Below the pieces are notes generated by a model. It saw only the letters and a program-made list of their open reading frames with translations. It searched no databases and was not told the origin of the DNA. Shown in pieces: positions 40,871 through 49,849 of a stretch of 64,000 nt of DNA (position 1 is the first letter of the stretch; the number at the start of each line of letters is the position of its first letter). Source of the DNA: Thalassotalea algicola (GTDB lineage: Bacteria > Pseudomonadota > Gammaproteobacteria > Enterobacterales > Alteromonadaceae); assembly GCF_012932965.1 (NCBI RefSeq), contig NZ_JABBXH010000001.1:124001-188000 (forward strand), in the 5' to 3' direction. The position numbers and the translations under genes were made by a program.

Positions 40871-42326
40871 ATGGTGTCAGAAATACTTTAATATCATCAA
40901 TTTTTGGCGATTTACCTTCCGAAAATGCCACTAAATAGGAAAAGCCATTACTTTCTAATGTCATTTTCCGTTGGCCGTGCGTAGTAACATACTGCACCGG
41001 AATTTCACGTTTTAGCTGCCCTAAATAAAGGCATTGAGTACAATTCTGACGAGTATATTTTGAGTTAGTCGTTTCCAATGTAAACTTGACTAATCCGTCT
41101 CTCAGAAAATCGATGATGAGCTCTTCTCCGTATACCCATGTATCTTTAAGTGCTGATTTTTTGATCGTGGCAGTCGGCATGCCTAATTTAGCGATGACAT
41201 CTGACTTATCAATTACGGATTTATTGTCCAACAAACTTTTATTTAAATCTAAATAAGGAACTATTGGCTGTTCTGCCAGTAATTTATGCCAATTAAAAGG
41301 TTGAAAGCCACGTTGATAAACAGAGATACCATTTAGTTGATAGTTGTTTACATTATCGTATAAGTCCCTTTTTCTAATAAAGGTTAAAAGGGTAATGTGA
41401 GACTGATTTTGTATAGTAATGGCATTACCACGTAGCTTAGGCGCAATTAATTTTAATTTTTCAACGACTTGCTGAAGAGAGTTTTCCATCGCTAACTCGT
41501 TAGCAATAGTAATATCTGCTTCATCAAAGTCATCATGATAACTAACTCGATTGCTAATATGCGGAGGTAAAAACCAAGAAGTATGCTCGTAGCCTACTAC
41601 TATATCTTGATTAACAAAAAACAAGTGTTTACGGCCATAGAGCAAAGCTTGTTGATGTGTTTTAACCGTTATTATTGCAGATGGAACTCCTAGCTGATTT
41701 ATTAAAGCCTTTTTACTAATACCTAGCGGCATGCCTAGCACATCACCATTAATATCAATATTTTCGCTTATTAGCCCTTTGCTTTGCGCGTCTTTTTTCT
41801 TATCAACCTTATGCATATTAAACGACACAGTTGAAGTAAACACTTTGCCGTGATTGCGTTGGCCATGTTCGTTATATTTTACTGGCTTGTCATTTTTTGC
41901 ATTTATTTTTACGGTGGCATCATCACACAATTTGATGGCTTGTACCCTCATCGTGTGCTTTTCTGCGTTGACCGCTCGTCCTTTACCGAGTTTTAATCGT
42001 TGTTGGGTAGCACGATAATCAATAATAGCAACGGCGTCTGCACCTAGCTTTGCTGCACGCTCTTTTGCTTGCTTAACTGCCAACTCCGGCGTTCCCTTAG
42101 CATTTCGAAATGACGTTGTACGCTTAAAGAGCATATTTTCGTTATAATTATGATCTGCTTCAGAAGCGCCACTACGACCGGTCACCGTGCCTAATATTTT
42201 ATATTCGCATTCTGGGTAATATTTCAATACGACTATGTTTGTGTGGTTGTCGATTTCAGCTTGTTGCTCGGTACTTACACAAGCCTGTAAGGTCAATATC
42301 AATAGTACAGTAAGACTTTTATTCAT
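40869..42326 (-). CDS. Large lipoprotein, paralogue A
   Basis: 485 residues. Lipobox LQAC, Cys16. An N-terminal domain has VLKYYPECEYKILGTVTG and AKERAAKLGADAVAIIDY, which looks like a YbjQ-like fold. Two similar central halves contain LGVPSAIITVKTHQQALLYG and LGMPTATIKKSALKDTWVYG. C-terminal CTQCLYLGQ is a CxxC. It is clearly homologous to the protein at 43939-45384. Function unknown, envelope-attached. The two copies are separated by a doxX-pirin pair. Confidence 0.75.
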   Translation of the reverse strand: MNKSLTVLLILTLQACVSTEQQAEIDNHTNIVVLKYYPECEYKILGTVTGRSGASEADHNYNENMLFKRTTSFRNAKGTPELAVKQAKERAAKLGADAVAIIDYRATQQRLKLGKGRAVNAEKHTMRVQAIKLCDDATVKINAKNDKPVKYNEHGQRNHGKVFTSTVSFNMHKVDKKKDAQSKGLISENIDINGDVLGMPLGISKKALINQLGVPSAIITVKTHQQALLYGRKHLFFVNQDIVVGYEHTSWFLPPHISNRVSYHDDFDEADITIANELAMENSLQQVVEKLKLIAPKLRGNAITIQNQSHITLLTFIRKRDLYDNVNNYQLNGISVYQRGFQPFNWHKLLAEQPIVPYLDLNKSLLDNKSVIDKSDVIAKLGMPTATIKKSALKDTWVYGEELIIDFLRDGLVKFTLETTNSKYTRQNCTQCLYLGQLKREIPVQYVTTHGQRKMTLESNGFSYLVAFSEGKSPKIDDIKVFLTP

Positions 42327-42560
42327 TATATTCCCTTACAAATTAAATAGTTAATAACAAGCTAACTTACATATTTTTTATTAAAAATACCACTTATCCC
42401 TGATACCAGCCGATTTATCACTGTTTTTTTGCATTTTACTCACCCTTCCAATTACGCGTCATATGGAAATAGTATTTCAACTTTCACCCCATTTTTTCCT
42501 AATCATCAGTCAATTAAACTGAGTACATTAAATTAAACACGTAAGTTTTGGAGAGAAACA

Positions 42561-42959
42561 ATGAATAAATTAACTGAATTCTCAGCACCTTTAGCACGCA
42601 TTTTCTTAGCATTAATTTTTGTAATGTCAGGGGTAAATAAAATCGCACAGTATGAAGGAACACAAGGTTATATGGATATGATGGGTGTACCGGGTTTCTT
42701 ATTACCACTGGTCATCATTACAGAGCTTTTTGGTGGGCTCGCAATTATGCTTGGCTACCGAACTAAATTGGCGGCTTTTGCGCTTGCAGGCTTCAGCATA
42801 TTGTCAGCTATCTTATTCCACGCTGATTTCGCCAATCAGGCAGAAATGATCAGCTTTATGAAAAATATAGCAATTGCAGGTGGCTTTATCGCACTATTTG
42901 TTCACGGTGCTGGTAGCTACTCAATTGACAACTACGCTCAAAATACTAAAGCAAGTTAG
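42561..42959 (+). CDS. DoxX family membrane protein
   Basis: 132 residues, four TM helices. LARIFLALIFVMSGVNKIAQYEGTQGYMDMMGVPG and the central ITELFGGLAIMLGYRTK pattern are typical of DoxX/YphA-type proteins. Redox or quinone-related membrane role. GGAGAG precedes the ATG. The pirin gene follows by 9 bp; DoxX-pirin pairs are common and usually induced by a LysR regulator. Confidence 0.88.
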   Translation: MNKLTEFSAPLARIFLALIFVMSGVNKIAQYEGTQGYMDMMGVPGFLLPLVIITELFGGLAIMLGYRTKLAAFALAGFSILSAILFHADFANQAEMISFMKNIAIAGGFIALFVHGAGSYSIDNYAQNTKAS

Positions 42960-42968
42960 GAAACCGTT

Positions 42969-43811
42969 ATGGCACGTATAAAAGAGTTAAGACAGATAAC
43001 CAACGGTATGCCAGCTTCTGATGGCGCCGGAGTTAAGCTAACTAGGTTAATTGGTACACCTGATATAAATATATTAGATCCTTTTTTAATGTTAGATAGC
43101 TTTGAGTCGGACCAAGCACAAGATTATATTGCAGGTTTCCCCCCTCACCCGCATCGAGGCTTTGAAACTGTGACTTATATGCTAGCCGGTAAAATGCGCC
43201 ATAAAGATAGTGCAGGCAATGAGGGTGTTATAGAAAAAAATGGCGTTCAATGGATGACTGCTGGTAAAGGCATCATCCATTCAGAGATGCCAGAGCAAGA
43301 GTCAGGCCTAATGCAAGGTTTCCAGCTATGGATAAACCTACCTGCCAGTCACAAAATGTCGGCACCTGCCTATCAGGACTTTCCTGCAACTAAGATCGCG
43401 ACCGAACAAGGCGCTCAAGGGCAGCTCAATCGTGTTGTTGCTGGTGTGACGGATAACGGTACCAAAGGTGCTGTGCAGAACAATTTCGTTAAGCCAACTT
43501 ATATGGATATTTCTTTGCCCCAAGGTACTGAGTTTACACAATCGCTTTCCGCGTTGGACAATAGCTTTATTTACGTCATCGATGGTGAGATCAGCATTGG
43601 AATGAAGAAACGGACATTAGTGGCTAAACAACTTGGCGTATTAACCCAGGGTGATGCCGTTAGTTTAAACGCCGTAAAAGAAAGCCGAATATTGCTGCTG
43701 TCTGCGCAACCACTAAACGAACCGGTAGCCAAAGGCGGTCCGTTTGTAATGAATACTCAGCAAGAAGTCTTGCAAGCTTTCAAAGATTATGAAAATGGCA
43801 GGTTCGTTTAA
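42969..43811 (+). CDS. Pirin family protein
   Basis: 280 residues, two cupin domains. Metal ligands H60, H62 (FPPHPHRGFETVTYML), H104 and E106 (GKGIIHSEMPE) are all present, so it may have quercetinase-like or redox-sensing activity. Cytoplasmic. In an operon with doxX; a bidirectional terminator follows. Confidence 0.92.
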   Translation: MARIKELRQITNGMPASDGAGVKLTRLIGTPDINILDPFLMLDSFESDQAQDYIAGFPPHPHRGFETVTYMLAGKMRHKDSAGNEGVIEKNGVQWMTAGKGIIHSEMPEQESGLMQGFQLWINLPASHKMSAPAYQDFPATKIATEQGAQGQLNRVVAGVTDNGTKGAVQNNFVKPTYMDISLPQGTEFTQSLSALDNSFIYVIDGEISIGMKKRTLVAKQLGVLTQGDAVSLNAVKESRILLLSAQPLNEPVAKGGPFVMNTQQEVLQAFKDYENGRFV

Positions 43812-43883
43812 GCAATGATGTAAAAGTAAATATTTTCAAGTGACCTAAAAGAAACGTATATTGCCCCTATTTTTATTCGTAAA

Positions 43884-43919
43884 AAATGCCAGCCAGCTTT
43901 TTAAAACTGCCTGGCATTT
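43884..43919. terminator. Bidirectional terminator
   Basis: AAATGCCAG (43884-43892) pairs with CTGGCATTT (43911-43919), extended inside by an AG/CT pair. A runs on the left and T-rich sequence on the right serve both the pirin operon and the convergent lipoprotein gene. Confidence 0.8.
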
Positions 43920-43938
43920 CTATTTTATTAAAAGCCTG

Positions 43939-45384
43939 CTATTGCTTTATAAACACTTCGATATCATCAACTTTTTGTTCGTTGGAAAACTCGACTAAAT
44001 ACGAAAACTGTTTATTTTCCAAAGTATACTGACTTTCAGAACGTCGTGTAATGTACTTACTTGGTAAGTCAATTTTAGCTTGTCCTAAGTAAATACATTT
44101 TACACAAGACTGAGCCTTATTTTTACTAACACTTTCAAATCGATATTTGCTCAAATGGCCACGATAAAAGTCAAAAATCAATTCATTGCCATATGCCCAC
44201 ACTTCCTTGATATCCGATTTCAATATTTTTAAATCAGGCGTTCCAAGCGCAGCCGCTACCGTAGCTCTGTCTATCGCATTACCCTTGCCTAAAAAGCTAC
44301 GTTCCATATCGATATAGCTAACTTTTTTCTTAGTTTGGGCAATAGCTTGCCAATTAAACGGTTTGACGCCTTTACGGTACATAGCAATGCCAGCCAGTTC
44401 AAAATCTTTCAGTTGCTTAGCGTAGCGATGCGACTTACCAAATCGCAAGTAAGTCGTTAATTCATTACCTTTAATACTAACAAGGTGTTTTTTAAATTGA
44501 TCAGCATTTAACGAAAGCGCTGTAAGCACTTTATTCGCGTTATCCCCTAAGCTTACTTGCTGGTTCATTTGCGGTGCTAGTTCTTCGAATTCTTCATTAA
44601 AAGATACACGGTTACTTAAATGGGTTGGTAGTATTTTTCTCGCATGTTCAAAACCGATAAGTTCATCACCTTTAAACATAAATAAATATTTGCGACCGTA
44701 AAGAAAAACTAAGTTTCCTTGCTTAGTTTTTATCATAGCTGAAGGTGCGCCCAGTACACTGGCTAACTGATTCTTAGTCGTTTCAAAGCCAAAACCCAAT
44801 ACTTGTTCATTAACCACTATATTGTTAGTTAACACTTGGTCAGTTTGTTCATTTTCAATGATATGAAGTTGGTCAAATTCAGCAACAACATTGCTGGTAT
44901 CCCTGAAGTTTCTTTCACCTTGTCGATTAAATTTAACCAATTTACCTCGAGGATCATTTACTTTATTTGCAGGACAATTATAAAACTTTATCAGCTCAGC
45001 ACGCATGGTGTGTTTCTCACCGTAGACGTTTTTGCCTTTTGTTAACCGAATAGTTCCCTTATCAACGAAATAATCGATGATTGCCACAGCATCTACATCA
45101 TTTCTTTTTGCGCGTTGTTGTAACTTACCGTAAGTTAACTTAGGGCTACCAACCGTTTGATTATACTGTTCACTAAACTGGAAATTTTTTTTATCTGCTG
45201 GTGAAAGATCCTTATTCACTATACCACTGTGTACTTTAATCGTATCAACGATGGTAAATTCGCAATCAGGATAGAAATTTAACGAGGCAATATTTGTTGT
45301 CGCTTTAGGGGCAGTGTTAGAGCTCGTACTGCCGCACCCAGCTAAAAATGCTAGCGCAATAAATGAAGAAAAACGGCACTTCAT
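43939..45384 (-). CDS. Large lipoprotein, paralogue B
   Basis: 481 residues. Lipobox LAGC, Cys17. Same layout as the protein at 40869-42326: SLNFYPDCEFTIVDTIKVHSG, RAKRNDVDAVAIIDYF, two LGxPxA(M/I) repeats (LGAPSAMIKTKQGNLVFLYG, LGTPDLKILKSDIKEVWAYG), C-terminal CVKCIYLGQ and a DDIEVFIKQ end. The conserved CxxC and repeated GxP motifs suggest a BamE/SmpA-like repeat, uncertain. Function unknown. Confidence 0.75.
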   Translation of the reverse strand: MKCRFSSFIALAFLAGCGSTSSNTAPKATTNIASLNFYPDCEFTIVDTIKVHSGIVNKDLSPADKKNFQFSEQYNQTVGSPKLTYGKLQQRAKRNDVDAVAIIDYFVDKGTIRLTKGKNVYGEKHTMRAELIKFYNCPANKVNDPRGKLVKFNRQGERNFRDTSNVVAEFDQLHIIENEQTDQVLTNNIVVNEQVLGFGFETTKNQLASVLGAPSAMIKTKQGNLVFLYGRKYLFMFKGDELIGFEHARKILPTHLSNRVSFNEEFEELAPQMNQQVSLGDNANKVLTALSLNADQFKKHLVSIKGNELTTYLRFGKSHRYAKQLKDFELAGIAMYRKGVKPFNWQAIAQTKKKVSYIDMERSFLGKGNAIDRATVAAALGTPDLKILKSDIKEVWAYGNELIFDFYRGHLSKYRFESVSKNKAQSCVKCIYLGQAKIDLPSKYITRRSESQYTLENKQFSYLVEFSNEQKVDDIEVFIKQ

Positions 45385-45479
45385 GGTAGTCCTTTATTAT
45401 TGTTTTTCTTTTAAAACTAACGAAATTTTAAGAAAATTTCAATTGATAGCTATTTAATTATTGCCGCTATTTCCGTTAT

Positions 45480-46355
45480 TTATATTGCAAGTTTCTGCAT
45501 TTTCGCTGCAAAAGCTTGTGCAAAACGTTTTGGAGACGCCGCATCCATATTAAAATAAAGTGACGGTTCTATCAGTTCCGCTTCCATTAATGCAAAGCTA
45601 CTACCGTGTCGAACAAAGTCTACTCTAGCGTAGAGAGGCATGCTATCAATTGCTCTAAGTGCTATTTCTGCCTGACGTATCAATTCAGGCTCTGGTTCAA
45701 CGGTTTTTAAGCGGCCGCCGTGCTCTTCTTGAACTCGAAAGTCATCTTGTTTAGGCGTTTTTAAAATGGCGTGGCTATATCGACCGTCAAAATAAAATAA
45801 CGAAAACTCTCCTTCATCAATAACACTTTGCATAAAAGGCTGAACCATAAAGTTTCGTGATTCAAAGGCTTTAGCTAGTTGGGCCGTCATCCCTTTAACA
45901 TTGTCTTTAGTTAACCAAAAGGTGTTGTCAGCATTTGCACTAATACGAGGTTTCAGGACAATTTGCTGTTGTGAAAAGTGCTCAAAAAATCCTGAAAGTT
46001 CATCGACATTGAATGATTCTCGCCACAGCGTTGGCACTATATTCACTGCTTTATCTGCTAGCTCTTTTAAGTATTCTTTGTCGATATTCCATTTGACAAT
46101 ATCTAGTGAATTTTCAAGATGTGCACTAGAGCTCTCGATATCTTCAAGCACTGATAAAAATGCTTCTGCATCATCTTGGTAGTCCCAAGGTGAACGTATT
46201 ATGACCGCATTAAAGTCATCCCAGTTAACATTCTTGTCGCGCCAAGAAACAAACGACATTTGCCACCCTAAGTCGGCAAGAGGTTGCTCTAATAAGTCGT
46301 CATAAGCTTCAAACTCTTCAAGACTATCCATAGATAAAATCGCACAGCGCTTCAT
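45480..46355 (-). CDS. ATP-grasp family ligase (DcsG/RimK-like)
   Basis: About 291 residues. N-terminal domain with VIIRSPWDYQDDAEAFLSVL, then the ATP-grasp fold: QQIVLKPRISANADNTFWL, FMVQPFMQSVIDEGEFSLFY, and the LKTPKQDDFRVQEEHGGRLK loop shared with DcsG-type enzymes. YARVDFVRHG and MEAELIEPSLYF contain the Mg ligands. It ligates a carboxylate to an amine or similar; substrate unknown. ATG 46355 or the ATG 12 bases upstream. Confidence 0.82.
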   Translation of the reverse strand: MKRCAILSMDSLEEFEAYDDLLEQPLADLGWQMSFVSWRDKNVNWDDFNAVIIRSPWDYQDDAEAFLSVLEDIESSSAHLENSLDIVKWNIDKEYLKELADKAVNIVPTLWRESFNVDELSGFFEHFSQQQIVLKPRISANADNTFWLTKDNVKGMTAQLAKAFESRNFMVQPFMQSVIDEGEFSLFYFDGRYSHAILKTPKQDDFRVQEEHGGRLKTVEPEPELIRQAEIALRAIDSMPLYARVDFVRHGSSFALMEAELIEPSLYFNMDAASPKRFAQAFAAKMQKLAI

Positions 46356-46521
46356 ATATATTCTCATTATTACGTGTTTAAGCTGAATTCTATAAAATAT
46401 AAATCACAAGCAACAGCATTAAAGTATACAAAATACAAAATTTTTACATGATTTTTTACGCTTAGGGTTTTACTATTAATCATTAAAGTGTTTTTAATCA
46501 ATTAAAGGCTAATTTCTCGTA

Positions 46522-47361
46522 ATGTTAGAAGTTGACGAAAAAGTATTGGCAGATATTGGGCGAGGCTTCTCAGTGCCTGCACAGCCTACGCTATTGTTGC
46601 AATTACAAGAAATTATTAAAAATGACGATCCTGACCTAGACGAAATCGCCAGTTTAATTTCGCGAGATGTCGGTATTAGCGCTAAGATACTTAAAACCAT
46701 TAACAGCCCTATGTATGGTTTAGCACGCACAATTACTGACATTCCCAAGTCGGTAAAGTATATAGGCTTAACTGGCATAGTTTCCCTAATCACTAGCAAT
46801 TTGATCCGTAAGAGTTTTGATCAAAATACTTGTAGCATCGCCTTAGAAGAGTTCTGGGACAATGCCACTAATATTGCAAATACCGCGGTGTTTATTGGTG
46901 AAAAATTAAAACGTCGAGTTGCAAAGGACAAATTATTCACCCTCGGGTTATTTCACGATTGCGGTATTCCTGTCATGGCAATGAAATATGGAAATTATCA
47001 ATCCATCCTTGAACATGCAGAAAAAAACCCTAGCGCTTCTCTAACCTCATTTGAAGAAAGAGCGTATAAAGTGAGTCATGCCACTATAGGTTATTACGTA
47101 GCTTCTTCTTGGCGACTACCTACTGACATGTGTCAGTTGATTTTAAGACATCACGAACGTAAATATTTGGATAAATTAGACGGCTCTGAAGAGCAAACCT
47201 GTTTTGCGATATTGAAAATGGCGGAAAACATTGTCCACCAACATAAACATTTTACGCCAGCTTCTGACTGGAGCTATATTCAAGATACGGTTTTGACTGT
47301 TCTTGATTGTGATGATTATGACTATCAAGACTTACTAGAAGACTTAGACGATATTCTTTAG
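46522..47361 (+). CDS. HDOD domain signalling protein
   Basis: 279 residues, HDOD fills most of it (about 15-215). Typical marks: LDEIASLISRDVGISAKILK, INSPMYGLARTITDIPKSVKYIG and LFHDCGIPVMAMKYG. Cytoplasmic, non-catalytic relative of HD phosphohydrolases, often linked to c-di-GMP, stress or motility control. Its stop overlaps the convergent TPR gene by 4 bp. Confidence 0.9.
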   Translation: MLEVDEKVLADIGRGFSVPAQPTLLLQLQEIIKNDDPDLDEIASLISRDVGISAKILKTINSPMYGLARTITDIPKSVKYIGLTGIVSLITSNLIRKSFDQNTCSIALEEFWDNATNIANTAVFIGEKLKRRVAKDKLFTLGLFHDCGIPVMAMKYGNYQSILEHAEKNPSASLTSFEERAYKVSHATIGYYVASSWRLPTDMCQLILRHHERKYLDKLDGSEEQTCFAILKMAENIVHQHKHFTPASDWSYIQDTVLTVLDCDDYDYQDLLEDLDDIL

Positions 47362-48674
47362 GCTTTATTACTTTTTTTTACGGTAATAACTTGTTGCTTT
47401 ACTCTGCGTTTAAGTAATACGTAAGCCATAATAAATACCAGCAATAATCCGCCAGCAAACAACAGCGCAATTAAATAAACTCGGTTAATCTCATTTTGAT
47501 AGGCAAGCTGCTTTAACGTTTCTTCGGAGTTTAACCGTATGATTTCATTATTCAACTTCGCGACACCAAGCACTTTAGCAGCTTGTTGCTGTTTAATTAG
47601 TTTTTGATAGGTCACATCAAAATACCGCTGCTGGGCTTGAGATAAATTTGGCAAGTCTTGCTGATGACTAAACCATTTTATGTATAACTCTAACAGCGTT
47701 AACCGGTTTATTTGCTGCCAATCTGGCTGAGAAAAGTACTGCTCAATTGTCGCTTGTACACAGCTCATATTCTTTAGTTCCGCACATGAAATACCTTTAA
47801 ACACTGCTAGCTTTTCTACGAAAGAAGCCGAGTCTGAACTACCTTGTTGAAAATGAGCTTGGTCTATGTCTAATACTTGCTGGTAGTCTTTTCTTAGAAA
47901 AGCCAAATAAGATTGCGCATAGTGGTAAAGATAACGTTCCCATTTTGTACTTTTATCAGAAAGATCTTTCCCAAAGAGGCTAATTTTTTGCTCAGCAAGT
48001 TCAACTTCACCTGCATCTAAGTATGCATCAATCAAATTAAACAAAATAATAAAATAGTCATCAGATTGCATCGCCTTGCTTAATGCCAGCGCTTTTTCGC
48101 CTTCTTCAGCAGATAATTGATTCTGATCCAACATGTAGTAAACATAAGAAATTTGATTGTGAATGGTCATCTGTAAATAAAGGCTATCAATATCGATAGC
48201 TACTTTACTTAATTCATACAAACGTTTTAGTGCATGAGGTGTGTTTTCGTCATATACATCGCAAAAAGAAAAATAATTCAGCTCAGCCCTTATCGCTAAT
48301 TTTACGCTGTCCGCATTTGCAGCGTGTGCCATTGATAACTTTGCTGCTTCACAACTTTGATCATCTGCCAGATTATTCAAATTAATGCTATGCAAAATAT
48401 AGGCATAGGTTAACTGCGCCGTTGATAATCCACCCGGCTGAGTCAATACCGGCGATAATGTTTCGACTGATGACTTATGTTGATCTAAGCAGTGTAACCT
48501 GACCGCATTTATCAACGCATCCACGGAAGACAGAGGCTGGACAATCGGCTGAGGAAAATTAGCTAAGGTATTTTTACAAATATGAGGGTCTTCAATGTCA
48601 ATGTTATTGGCATTAACACTCAATGACATTGACATAAACGCTATAAATGCGAAAAGCTTAGAAAAATTGTTCAA
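47358..48674 (-). CDS. Secreted TPR protein with C-terminal TM helix
   Basis: 438 residues. Signal peptide (cut near 22), then helical TPR-like repeats (e.g. IHNQISYVYYMLDQNQLSAE, YFIILFNLIDAYLDAGEVEL), a coiled-coil stretch and a TM helix near the C-terminus (VYLIALLFAGGLLLVFIMAY) with a basic end. The shape is that of the sensor part of GGDEF/HK proteins that have lost their output domain. Function unknown. The PQQ-type dehydrogenase gene ends 13 bp... upstream on the same strand, so the two may share a transcript. Confidence 0.75.
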   Translation of the reverse strand: MNNFSKLFAFIAFMSMSLSVNANNIDIEDPHICKNTLANFPQPIVQPLSSVDALINAVRLHCLDQHKSSVETLSPVLTQPGGLSTAQLTYAYILHSINLNNLADDQSCEAAKLSMAHAANADSVKLAIRAELNYFSFCDVYDENTPHALKRLYELSKVAIDIDSLYLQMTIHNQISYVYYMLDQNQLSAEEGEKALALSKAMQSDDYFIILFNLIDAYLDAGEVELAEQKISLFGKDLSDKSTKWERYLYHYAQSYLAFLRKDYQQVLDIDQAHFQQGSSDSASFVEKLAVFKGISCAELKNMSCVQATIEQYFSQPDWQQINRLTLLELYIKWFSHQQDLPNLSQAQQRYFDVTYQKLIKQQQAAKVLGVAKLNNEIIRLNSEETLKQLAYQNEINRVYLIALLFAGGLLLVFIMAYVLLKRRVKQQVITVKKSNKA

Positions 48675-48687
48675 TTTAATCGTCTTT

Positions 48688-49830
48688 TTATTTTTTTGGC
48701 TCTATTCGTTTAATGCCGCCACCGTCGATGCCGACATACAAGTAACCATCGTTACCCTGCATGATACTTCTTAAGCGACCTATGCCTTCAAAAATTTTAT
48801 GCTGGTCAACAATTTTATTGTCGGCTACATCAAGCAAGACTAAATAATGAAATTTTAACGAACCAACAAGTAACTTACCTTGCCAATGAGGGTATTTATC
48901 ACTAGTCACAAATACCATGCCCGATGGCGCAATAGACGGGTCCCAATAATGAATAGGCTGTTCCATTCCAGGTTTTGCCGTTAAGTCCGTAAAGGAAGTG
49001 CCACTGTAATTAATACCGTAGCTAATTACTGGCCAACCATAGTTCTTCCCTTTAGCGACAATGTTAACTTCATCACCACCACGTGGACCATGTTCATGTG
49101 ACCAAATAGCACCCGTTTCAGGGTGCTTTGCCATTCCTTGCGGGTTTCTGTGCCCGTATGAATAAGTAGCAGTCTTTACACCGTCTTGACCAACAAAAGG
49201 GTTGTCAGAAGGTATAGCACCATCATCATGCAAACGGTAAATTTTTCCGCCGTCTAATGTTAGATCTTGGGGTTTGCTATCGCGCTCAGCTCTATCGCCA
49301 ATAGAAAAGTACACATAACCTTGATTATCAAACGCAATTCGACTGCCATAGTGGCGTGTAGAAGTCGTATTATCACTGCCCTTATACAACATTTCTTGAT
49401 GTGTTAATGTCATATTTTCACGGTCAAACTTAGCTCGCATTAATGCTGTATTACTACCATCACCTTTGCCTTCAACGCTTGAAAAAGTAAAATATAACCA
49501 TCCATTGTTCATATACTCTGGGTGTAGCACTAAATCCAATAAGCCACCTTGACCATTGGCATGGATATTTGGAAGCCCAGAGACTTTCTTAGCGACAAGC
49601 TTACCTTGACTTATCACTCTCAGTTCACCTTTGCGCTCAGTAACTAAGATATCGCCGTTTGGTAACTGAACCATTGCCCAAGGAACTTCAACACCTTTTG
49701 CAACGAGATTTGCAACATAATGTTGTTCGCTCTTTGCACTGGCAATATCCTGCTCTTTATAAGCCAAGCTATTATTAATCCAAAGAATTGAAAGTGAAAT
49801 TACAATCAACTTTATTTTTTTATGCAACAT
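48688..49830 (-). CDS. PQQ-dependent sugar (aldose) dehydrogenase, YliI/Asd-like
   Basis: 380 residues. Signal peptide, then the six-bladed soluble glucose dehydrogenase fold: VPWAMVQLPNGDILVTERKG, SRIAFDNQGYVYFSIGDRAE, YSYGHRNPQGMAKHPETGAI, WSHEHGPRGGDEVNIVAKGK, GQLV-type SLKFHYLVLL end. It oxidises aldoses in the periplasm using PQQ. No PQQ biosynthesis genes are in the window. Clustered on the minus strand between the RND pump and the TPR gene. Confidence 0.92.
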   Translation of the reverse strand: MLHKKIKLIVISLSILWINNSLAYKEQDIASAKSEQHYVANLVAKGVEVPWAMVQLPNGDILVTERKGELRVISQGKLVAKKVSGLPNIHANGQGGLLDLVLHPEYMNNGWLYFTFSSVEGKGDGSNTALMRAKFDRENMTLTHQEMLYKGSDNTTSTRHYGSRIAFDNQGYVYFSIGDRAERDSKPQDLTLDGGKIYRLHDDGAIPSDNPFVGQDGVKTATYSYGHRNPQGMAKHPETGAIWSHEHGPRGGDEVNIVAKGKNYGWPVISYGINYSGTSFTDLTAKPGMEQPIHYWDPSIAPSGMVFVTSDKYPHWQGKLLVGSLKFHYLVLLDVADNKIVDQHKIFEGIGRLRSIMQGNDGYLYVGIDGGGIKRIEPKK

Positions 49831-49849
49831 TTCATCTTACTCAACAAAA

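Noticed and set aside
40681-40938. A + strand frame of 85 codons starting near GTG 40681
   Set aside because: It runs through the haem-receptor terminator and into the convergent lipoprotein gene, has no ribosome site, and its composition is unlike its neighbours.
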